Assembly: GCA_030613285.1 (NCBI GenBank)
Contig: JAUWME010000147.1
Location: 1 to 6,343 of the forward strand
DNA length: 6,343 nt
Direction of reading: 5' to 3'
DNA from: Candidatus Zymogenus sp.
Lineage (GTDB): Bacteria > Desulfobacterota > Zymogenia > Zymogenales > Zymogenaceae
The position numbers and the translations under genes were made by a program. Below, in pieces: positions 1 to 4,946 of the stretch. Positions within the stretch are counted from its first letter, which is position 1. Each line of letters starts with the position of its first letter. Under the pieces are notes generated by a model. That model was not told where the DNA came from. It ran no database searches and was given only the letters and a program-made list of their open reading frames with translations.

Positions 1-1
1 G

Positions 2-247
<246 letters not shown>

Positions 248-262
248 TAATTGTAATACTAT

Positions 263-724
263 ATGAAAGCTCCTAATTTAGAAGACCTCAAAAAATTCAA
301 ATTCAAGATAACGTCAAGAGTCAGGATGTCTCAAACCGATATTGAGGGTATAGTCAACAACATTCGATATTTCGACTTTATCGAGATTGGACGTTTTGAA
401 TACTTCAGAGACATTGGAATCAGCTACGTCCAGCTCAAAAAATTCGGCGCAGGCATGGCCCTGGCAAACACCTCATGCACCTATTTAGCGCCCCTCTACT
501 TTGACGAAATAATAGATATCTACACCCGTGTGAACTACCTCGGCAATTCGAGCTTTCATATGAATTACTTAATCTTCGTGCCAGAGAGAGAATCACTGGT
601 GGCAGAAGGAAAGACCGTATCAGTCTTTATCAATCCAAAGACCCGAAAACCAGAAACGATGCCCGAAGATTTCAGAAAAACAATTACAACATTTGAAGGG
701 GCGGATACTATACGAGAAAAATAA
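263..724 (+). CDS. Hotdog-fold acyl-CoA thioesterase (4HBT / YbgC-FadM-like)
   Basis: This 153-residue protein matches the single-domain 4-hydroxybenzoyl-CoA thioesterase-like family, which hydrolyses acyl-CoA thioesters in the cytoplasm. The diagnostic segment is residues 19-43: an R-V-R strand, then Q-T-D-I-E-G-I-V and R-Y-F-D-F-I-E on the long hotdog helix. Asp26 aligns with the catalytic Asp of YbgC-type enzymes. The usual Tyr-His after the G-V-V turn is replaced by Asn32-Asn33. The central strands (NTSCTYLAPLYFDEIIDI) and the late strand (VAEGKTVSVFINPKTRKPETMP) fit the fold, and the length is normal. No Shine-Dalgarno sequence precedes the ATG at 263. The next ATG, codon 22, would delete the first strand, so 263 is kept. 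The gene lies 15 bases after enolase. The true acyl substrate cannot be read from the sequence. Confidence 0.85.
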   Translation: MKAPNLEDLKKFKFKITSRVRMSQTDIEGIVNNIRYFDFIEIGRFEYFRDIGISYVQLKKFGAGMALANTSCTYLAPLYFDEIIDIYTRVNYLGNSSFHMNYLIFVPERESLVAEGKTVSVFINPKTRKPETMPEDFRKTITTFEGADTIREK

Positions 725-770
725 TGACCTTACTTTTTTTTCACTCATTCTCCAAAATTTGGTGATTCCT

Positions 771-941
771 ATGTGGCTCTACAAAATCATAATCGTCAAC
801 AGCAGGTTTGCTGATAACATCGAAGAATATATCGGACAGGGCTGGGAGATCACCGCCGTCAACTTCATCCCCTCAGGTTCCAGTGCCCGCTACGGCCCTT
901 ACTTCAGAATTGGACTCTCCTTGGGCAAACCACCAGCCTGA
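771..941 (+). CDS. Small 56-residue protein with a GWE motif (DUF4177/DUF1737-like), function unknown
   Basis: Reading from the ATG at 771 gives 56 residues opening MWLYKIIIVNSRF, followed by NIEEYIGQGWEITAVNF, and ending in GPYFRIGLSLGKPPA. The pattern of an initial W-x-Y-K strand, a short helix and G-x-G-W-E-(I/L)-x-x-V resembles the tiny single-domain DUF4177 or DUF1737 proteins, whose function is unknown. This is recognition by eye, not a search. The frame is open further upstream to 693, but that part would overlap the thioesterase gene and reads as low-complexity non-coding sequence. The 771 start has GGTG six bases before it, and most codons after it end in C or G, as in a real gene. 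No signal peptide, membrane segment or cysteine is seen. It lies 46 bases after the thioesterase gene and may be the last gene of that transcript. Confidence 0.6.
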   Translation: MWLYKIIIVNSRFADNIEEYIGQGWEITAVNFIPSGSSARYGPYFRIGLSLGKPPA

Positions 942-1214
942 CCCCTCTCTGCCAATTATTCATCCGGGGCCGGGGCTGCTGGAAATGTTGTACTTGTAAT
1001 ATTTTGAGTGTGCTGATAATGTTGGTGGGGTTGGAACATTTTGGGGGACGGTAATTGTTTTAGGGTCAGTAATTGATTAGTTGTGAGTTTTAAGACATAT
1101 AGAAAAACGCTTCGATTATTTTGCCATTCCTCAATTTTGTCATAAACAGTACGCAGGATTATTTAGCCCCGCATTTATCTCAATCTCAACTTTTTAAAGA
1201 GAACAACAAATCAG
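942..1214. other. Non-coding spacer between the small gene and the aminotransferase
   Basis: These 273 bases contain no convincing reading frame on either strand. Composition shifts along the spacer: a GC-rich patch (CCGGGGCCGGGG, near 964-975), then a G/T-rich plus strand to about 1085, then AT-rich sequence up to the aminotransferase start. GTAATTG occurs twice, at 1051 and 1069. I found no strong hairpin followed by a T-run, no riboswitch-like layout that I recognise and no transposon end. It probably holds the 3' end of the upstream transcript and the promoter of the aminotransferase gene. Confidence 0.6.
1137..1165 (+). promoter_or_regulatory. Weak candidate sigma-70 promoter for the aminotransferase gene
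   Basis: TTGTCA at 1137-1142 (five of six matches to the -35 consensus) is followed, after 17 bases, by TATTTA at 1160-1165 (three of six matches to the -10 consensus). It would start transcription about 40 bases before the aminotransferase ATG. The -10 box is poor, so this is only the best candidate in the spacer. The ribosome-binding site before the ATG is also modest: AAAGAGAA at 1197-1204. Confidence 0.3.
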
Positions 1215-2375
1215 ATGGCATCTAAAAGGTCAGAAAAAATAAGCCCCTTTATCGTCATGGAAGTGCTGGAGAGGGCCCAAGAGCTCCAGCGTGAAGGAAA
1301 AGACATCATCCATCTGGAAGTTGGCGAACCCGATTTTGACACACCTGAGATAGTAAAGGAAGCGGCCATAAACGCCCTGCGAGAGGGAAAAACCCAGTAT
1401 ACCCACAGCATGGGGCTTTTTGAGCTACGAGAGGCGATTTCAGAAGACTACAAAGCTCGTTACGGGGTTGATGTCTCACCGGATCAGGTCATCATCACAA
1501 GCGGTACTTCCCCAGCTATGCTTTTGATTTTCTCCGCCCTTTTAGATCCCACAGACGAGGTGATCCTGTCAGACCCGGCTTATGCGTGCTATCCAAATTT
1601 CATCAACTACATTGACGCTGTCCCAAACCCAGTCGAGGTCTATGAGGACGAGGGATTCCAGTTTGACCCTGACAAGGTAAAGGAAAAAATCAGTTCCAAA
1701 GTCAAGGGGATTCTTATAAATTCCCCGTCAAACCCTACAGGAAATTTGCTATCCCCAGAAAGGATGAAGAGCCTATCCGAACTTGGCCCGCACATCATCT
1801 CCGACGAAATCTACCACGGTCTCGTTTACGAAGAGAAGGAACACTCAATTCTGGAATTTACCGACCGCGCCTTTGTGATGAACGGTTTTTCCAAACGATA
1901 CGCAATGACGGGCTGGCGTCTCGGTTACGTTATCTCTCCACCGGAATTTGTCCGCCCAATGCAAAAGATGCAGCAGAACTTTTTTATCTCTTCCAACAAC
2001 TTTGCCCAGTGGGCGGGGATCACAGCCTTAAAAAAGGCAGAAAGTGAAGTGGAAAAAATGCGCTCCATCTACAACGAGAGGCGAAAGTTTATCATCAAAA
2101 GACTAAAAGAAATCGGCTTTGTAATCAAGGTGGATCCTGTAGGAGCCTTTTACGTTCTGGCAAACGCAAAGGCATTTTCAAATAATTCCTACGAATTGGC
2201 TTTTGCAATCCTCGAAGGTGCGGGGGTCGGCGTAACTCCGGGCATTGATTTTGGAAAAAATGCGGAGGGATATATCAGGTTCTGTTATGCAAACTCGATG
2301 GAAAATATCAGGGAAGCGATGGATAGAATTGAAACCTTCTTGCATAAATATTTACAGAAAAACAAATCAGGATAG
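1215..2375 (+). CDS. PLP-dependent class I/II aminotransferase (aspartate/aromatic aminotransferase family)
   Basis: This complete 386-residue fold-type-I aminotransferase moves an amino group between an amino acid and a 2-oxo acid using pyridoxal phosphate, in the cytoplasm. Visible landmarks, in order, are VGEPDFDTP (35-43, substrate-side glycine loop), QYTHSMG (61-67), the ITSGTSPAM cofactor-phosphate loop (94-102), SPSNPTG with Asn173, SDEIYHG with Asp197 and Tyr200 (pyridine-ring contacts), NGFSKRYAMTGWRLGY with Schiff-base Lys227 and phosphate-binding Arg235, and YIRFCYAN with Arg355, which grips the substrate carboxylate. Length and motif order are normal, so it should be active. The start has AAAGAGAA about 10 bases upstream and suits the usual short N-terminus. 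Specificity (aspartate, aromatic or branched-chain) cannot be assigned, and neighbours do not help. It converges with the Gx gene, with 13 bases between the stops. Confidence 0.93.
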   Translation: MASKRSEKISPFIVMEVLERAQELQREGKDIIHLEVGEPDFDTPEIVKEAAINALREGKTQYTHSMGLFELREAISEDYKARYGVDVSPDQVIITSGTSPAMLLIFSALLDPTDEVILSDPAYACYPNFINYIDAVPNPVEVYEDEGFQFDPDKVKEKISSKVKGILINSPSNPTGNLLSPERMKSLSELGPHIISDEIYHGLVYEEKEHSILEFTDRAFVMNGFSKRYAMTGWRLGYVISPPEFVRPMQKMQQNFFISSNNFAQWAGITALKKAESEVEKMRSIYNERRKFIIKRLKEIGFVIKVDPVGAFYVLANAKAFSNNSYELAFAILEGAGVGVTPGIDFGKNAEGYIRFCYANSMENIREAMDRIETFLHKYLQKNKSG

Positions 2376-2388
2376 TTTTTTACAATAG

Positions 2389-2922
2389 CTACACAGGAAA
2401 ATACCTGCTCTTGTACCCCAATGCCCTCTGGCCGTATCCATTCAAATAGTAAACCACAATGCCGTTGATAAGCCCTGTTGCCACAGCAAAGATGAGTGAC
2501 ACGGGCAAAAGCAGAAATATCTCCCGATGCCTTGCAAAAAGCATCGCTGCGATAAGCATCTGAACAAGGCTGTTGACCCAAGCCCCGGAAACACTAATCC
2601 CCACAATCCCCAAACCCCTCCCGTCAAGAATTGATAAAAGACCCGCCATAAAGAAAACCACTACGAACCCTCCGCCAAGACCAAAAAAGAAGGTGGGAGA
2701 AAAAAGCCTCCCCACAATAAGAGAGCTGATAACCGTCCTGACGATGAAAATCAGCAGTGCCTCTTTGGGGCCGAAAAAAAGGAGGGCAAACAACGTGATG
2801 ATGTGAGAAAAACCGTAGCGTAGCCAAGGAACCGGGGATGGCAGAAAAGATTCAATTAAATAGATAACGACAGAAATTCCCGCCAGAAGAGATATTGTGA
2901 CGATTTTTCGTTCTTTCTCCAT
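2389..2922 (-). CDS. Gx-family integral membrane protein ('heptaprenyl diphosphate synthase component I'-type)
   Basis: This 177-residue, strongly hydrophobic protein has about five membrane segments, near residues 8-25, 38-64, 76-97, 103-129 and 136-160. Family-type landmarks are LPSPVPWLRYGFSHIITL (27-44), VRTVISSLIVGRLFSPTFFFG (61-81), a glycine-rich GLGGG stretch, GAWVNSLVQ (113-121, where relatives often have G-x-x-x-H-N-x-x-Q) and GLINGI (150-155). Databases call this family heptaprenyl diphosphate synthase component I or Gx transporter. The isoprenoid name is probably misleading, because the protein looks like a small membrane carrier or ECF-S-like subunit. AAGGAA six bases before the ATG is a strong ribosome-binding site. 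It is the last gene of the dksA-apbE run, 20 bases after the NusG-II gene. In other bacteria it neighbours ApbE and NusG-II proteins in flavin-based electron-transfer loci, so a redox or flavin role is inferred, not shown. Confidence 0.8.
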   Translation of the reverse strand: MEKERKIVTISLLAGISVVIYLIESFLPSPVPWLRYGFSHIITLFALLFFGPKEALLIFIVRTVISSLIVGRLFSPTFFFGLGGGFVVVFFMAGLLSILDGRGLGIVGISVSGAWVNSLVQMLIAAMLFARHREIFLLLPVSLIFAVATGLINGIVVYYLNGYGQRALGYKSRYFPV

Positions 2923-2928
2923 ACAATA

Positions 2929-2934
2929 TTCCTT
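2929..2934 (-). promoter_or_regulatory. Ribosome-binding site of the Gx-family gene
   Basis: The minus strand reads AAGGAA, then six bases, then ATG at 2922. It lies in the 20-base gap after the NusG-II stop codon and fixes the start of the membrane protein. Confidence 0.75.
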
Positions 2935-2942
2935 GCCAATTC

Positions 2943-3317
2943 CTACCTTGTAATAAAATCAGGCTTTGCCCTATCGGCCCGACCACTGCCAATAACACGG
3001 AGGGTAACACCGTTTTCCTCACAATGAATAACATCCCCCACATCCTTAACATAACCGGCACCGATGCATTTTTTGTAACTGCTCGGTGATTCCACAAACC
3101 TCGCTCCAAATTCATCAAACCGAATAATTGATTCACCGGAAATCCCTCGAACCGAAATCTCCTTATGAAGGCCCAGCCTGACAACCTTTATCTCCTCACC
3201 AAGAACCTCGATGGAGACATACTTTTCACCGGGGAAGAAATGGCGAATTGCCGGGTAGCTTGCCGCCGAGGCAACAATAAGAGCGATAATCAGGATTTTG
3301 TCCCATTTTGTAAACAC
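2943..3317 (-). CDS. Membrane-anchored NusG domain II-containing protein
   Basis: This 124-residue protein has one N-terminal membrane segment (about 8-22, after M-F-T-K-W-D-K) and a small beta-rich outer domain. Residues 76-110 fit the NusG_II pattern: E-S-P-S-S-Y-K-K-C, then I-G-A-G-Y-V, D-V-G-D-V-I-H-C, and V-T-L-R-V-I-G. Family members usually carry S-P-C-x-x-x-x-C before the G-x-(I/V) turn. Here the first of those cysteines is Ser79, while Cys84 and Cys99 remain. Despite the name, it is not the transcription factor NusG. The domain sits outside the membrane in a short anchored protein of unknown biochemical role. The start is GTG at 3317, only 3 bases after the apbE stop, with no ATG available nearby, so translation is probably coupled. 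Co-occurrence with ApbE and the Gx protein supports a function in the same redox module. Confidence 0.8.
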   Translation of the reverse strand: MFTKWDKILIIALIVASAASYPAIRHFFPGEKYVSIEVLGEEIKVVRLGLHKEISVRGISGESIIRFDEFGARFVESPSSYKKCIGAGYVKDVGDVIHCEENGVTLRVIGSGRADRAKPDFITR

Positions 3318-3320
3318 AGC

Positions 3321-4397
3321 CTAATCCAGATACTCAATAATGTCAATTACACCTTTGGTGGCAAATGTCTTGCCACTGGGCCCCACGATCAAAACCTCAA
3401 CGGAATCGATACTTTCAGCAAGCTCCAGCCCCTTTTCAGGCCCAAGTACAAAAATCGCCGTGGCCAAAGCATCTGCAAGGGCCGTGTTCTTTGCCTTATT
3501 CTTTGCCGTGTTTTTTACAATAACGGTTACAGAAATCGACTCATTGGAAGGATACCCTGTATTAGGATCAATAATGTGGTGGTACCTTTTTTCATTATGG
3601 ATAAAATATCTTTCGTAGTCGCCGGAGGTAACGACTGAAACATCCTCAAGACTCAAAAGGGCGATGAGTTTATTGGCATCTCTCGGATCCTGAACCCCGA
3701 TCACCCAGGGGCTCCCCCCCACCTTATTACCTATTATCGCCATGTCACCGCCGGCGTTCACAACACCACTCTCAACCCCAAACCCCCGAAGTACAAGAAC
3801 CGCCTCATCCACAGCATATCCTTTTGCAATCCCCCCAAGGTCGAGTTTTATTCCAGCCAAATCCGATGAGATTGAATTATCGCTTTTATCGATAATAACA
3901 TTTCTATAGTCAACAAACTTCAGCCTTTCTCTGATTTCTCCCTTCTCTGGTATCCTCCGATTTTGCCCACCTTCTTTAAAGTTCCAAAGATCAACAAGGG
4001 GCGCTACAGTAATATCAAAAGCACCTCCCGAACTTTCGGAGACCCCTCTTGCCAAGTTGAGCATCTCAAGTGTCTCCCTTGATACTGGAATTTTCTTTGA
4101 CTCTCCAAGCATAGCCAAACTGTTCAATTTGGATATCTCACTATCGACTGTGTTCCTGTCAGCTATTTTCTCAATTTCTGAAATTCTCAAAAAGGCCGCA
4201 CTTACGGCATCGGAAAGGAGACCCCGATTCTTCCCCTGCACTGTTATCTCAACAACAGTTCCCAAAACAAGACGGGTTTTAGTTACAGTGATGATTTTTC
4301 GCTGGAAATGCCAGATTGAAAAAAGGATGACAACAATAATAACTGGTAAGATATATTTTAGGATGGACTTTGCTTTCAATGCCTTAACTATCTTCAT
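3321..4397 (-). CDS. apbE: FAD:protein FMN transferase (ApbE), membrane-anchored
   Basis: ApbE transfers FMN from FAD to a Ser/Thr of exported redox proteins, such as Rnf/Nqr subunits and FMN-binding-domain proteins, on the outer face of the cytoplasmic membrane. From the ATG at 4397 the product has 358 residues. A signal-anchor helix spans about 13-29, then come VLGTVVEITVQG (44-55), GGAFDITVAPLVDLWNF (124-140), DLGGIAKGYAVD (186-197), NAGGD (214-218), SGDYERYF (258-265), HHIIDPNTGYPS (273-284) and ADALAT (308-313), whose Asp309 and Thr313 match the Mg-binding pair. No lipobox cysteine follows the hydrophobic stretch, unlike many lipoprotein ApbEs. The frame is open up to 4475, but the extra 26 residues would overlap dksA heavily and precede the signal helix. 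The chosen start overlaps the dksA stop by 14 bases and lacks a clear Shine-Dalgarno, which suggests coupled translation. Three 4-residue repeats precede the Mg site. Confidence 0.93.
   Translation of the reverse strand: MKIVKALKAKSILKYILPVIIVVILFSIWHFQRKIITVTKTRLVLGTVVEITVQGKNRGLLSDAVSAAFLRISEIEKIADRNTVDSEISKLNSLAMLGESKKIPVSRETLEMLNLARGVSESSGGAFDITVAPLVDLWNFKEGGQNRRIPEKGEIRERLKFVDYRNVIIDKSDNSISSDLAGIKLDLGGIAKGYAVDEAVLVLRGFGVESGVVNAGGDMAIIGNKVGGSPWVIGVQDPRDANKLIALLSLEDVSVVTSGDYERYFIHNEKRYHHIIDPNTGYPSNESISVTVIVKNTAKNKAKNTALADALATAIFVLGPEKGLELAESIDSVEVLIVGPSGKTFATKGVIDIIEYLD
3481..3516 (-). repeat. Three tandem in-frame 12-base repeats inside apbE
   Basis: On the plus strand the units are GCCGTGTTCTTT, GCCTTATTCTTT and GCCGTGTTTTTT, back to back. 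On the coding strand they encode K-N-T-A, K-N-K-A, K-N-T-A (residues 297-308), directly before the metal-binding D-A-L-A-T motif. Typical ApbE proteins, from memory, have about six residues between the V-T-V-I strand and A-D-A-L; here there are about fourteen, consistent with two extra units added by duplication. Confidence 0.8.
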
Positions 4398-4809
4398 CTT
4401 CTGAGGTTGTAAATGCCAACTTCCGATATTCCCTCTCCTCTTTAAATTTCTTCTCATGACTCCCTTGCTTTTCATGCTCCGACTTACAGTTTACACACAA
4501 CCTTGCAAAGGGCATAATCAAGAGCCGTTGCTTTGGGATATTGGTATCACACTCCTCACAGCTTCCGTAGCTTCCATCTTTAATCCTTTCTAAGGCTTCG
4601 TCAATCTCCGAAATCTTCTTTCTGTCTCGATCCGAGATAAGCAGGCTCAGCTCCCTGTCCCGCTCATCACTGGCCAGATCGTAAATATCCCCAACTTTAT
4701 CTTTGGTTGTTGTGTCACTTTCGGATTTCAGCGTTACCTTAATCTCCTCAAAAAGTTCACTCCTCATTTTGTTGAGAATTTCCTCAAGTATCTTTGTATC
4801 TTCCAACAT
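4384..4809 (-). CDS. dksA: DksA/TraR-family RNA polymerase-binding transcription factor with C4 zinc finger
   Basis: DksA enters the RNA polymerase secondary channel and, with ppGpp, tunes initiation at rRNA and biosynthetic promoters. This 141-residue protein has a charged helical N-terminal part (about 3-75, coiled-coil hairpin) and a zinc finger with Cys84, Cys87, Cys105 and Cys108, i.e. CxxC-17-CxxC as in E. coli DksA. The coiled-coil tip reads G-D-I-Y-D-L-A-S: Asp44 and Ala46 align with functional Asp74 and Ala76 of E. coli, and the 41-residue spacing from that Asp to the first Cys is identical. The N-terminus is about 30 residues shorter than the E. coli protein, while the acidic tail (ending TTSEDEDS) is longer. 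A purine-rich GGAGGGAGG directly before the ATG supports the start. It heads a run followed by apbE, NusG-II and Gx genes, with its own promoter upstream. A DksA paralogue with altered targets is possible. Confidence 0.88.
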   Translation of the reverse strand: MLEDTKILEEILNKMRSELFEEIKVTLKSESDTTTKDKVGDIYDLASDERDRELSLLISDRDRKKISEIDEALERIKDGSYGSCEECDTNIPKQRLLIMPFARLCVNCKSEHEKQGSHEKKFKEEREYRKLAFTTSEDEDS

Positions 4810-4818
4810 CCTCCCTCC
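4810..4818 (-). promoter_or_regulatory. Ribosome-binding site of the dksA-like gene
   Basis: The minus strand reads GGAGGGAGG immediately before the ATG at 4809. The first GGAGG is four bases from the ATG and seven from the following TTG codon. The spacing to the ATG is a little short, so initiation at the TTG (codon 2) cannot be excluded; it would change the protein by one residue only. Confidence 0.7.
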
Positions 4819-4882
4819 ATATTTGCACTTTCGAGGTCCTCAAACATGAAGACTCATAAGCCCAATAAGTTTCGTATCGGAA

Positions 4883-4910
4883 AATATACACTTATTTCTA
4901 TTTTTGTCAA
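4883..4910 (-). promoter_or_regulatory. Sigma-70-type promoter for the dksA-apbE operon
   Basis: On the minus strand a perfect TTGACA (4910-4905) is followed after 16 bases by TATATT (4888-4883, five of six consensus matches). Transcription should start near 4876, leaving a leader of roughly 65-70 bases before the ATG at 4809. It lies in the 137-base gap after rimO, and the whole surrounding stretch is AT-rich. This is the best promoter in the window and implies that dksA, apbE, the NusG-II gene and the Gx gene can be transcribed independently of rimO. Confidence 0.75.
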
Positions 4911-4946
4911 GTCAAAAAAGGATAAAAAGTAGGTAAATCTGTGTTT

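Noticed and set aside
693..770. Longer start for the small gene, giving an 82-residue protein
   Set aside because: It would overlap the thioesterase by 32 bases, has no better ribosome-binding site, and the added 26 residues read as translated T-rich spacer. The 771 ATG fits the protein-like part.
725..770. T-run after the thioesterase stop as a terminator
   Set aside because: There is a run of eight Ts near 734-741, but only an A/T stem could form before it, with no GC hairpin, so termination is not supported.
939..950. GACCCCTCTCT here is shared with the right-edge hairpin (minus strand)
   Set aside because: An 11-base match of low-complexity C/T sequence without a matching inverted arm here. 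Most likely chance.
1051..1075. GTAATTG repeated 18 bases apart as operator half-sites
   Set aside because: Short, AT-rich and not palindromic. It is about 150 bases from the aminotransferase start and not placed near the candidate promoter.
2285..2581. 98-residue minus-strand frame across the aminotransferase and Gx 3' ends
   Set aside because: It is a shadow of two well-supported genes and has no recognisable protein features. The same applies to the other antisense or alternative frames under the Gx, apbE, dksA and rimO genes.
2389..2922. Isoprenoid biosynthesis role from the name heptaprenyl diphosphate synthase component I
   Set aside because: The protein is a multi-pass membrane protein without Asp-rich prenyltransferase motifs, and no prenyl synthase gene is beside it. 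The flavin/redox context fits better.
4398..4475. 26-residue N-terminal extension of ApbE
   Set aside because: The extension lies inside dksA and would bury the signal-anchor helix behind about 40 residues. The ATG at 4397 gives a normal signal-anchor layout.
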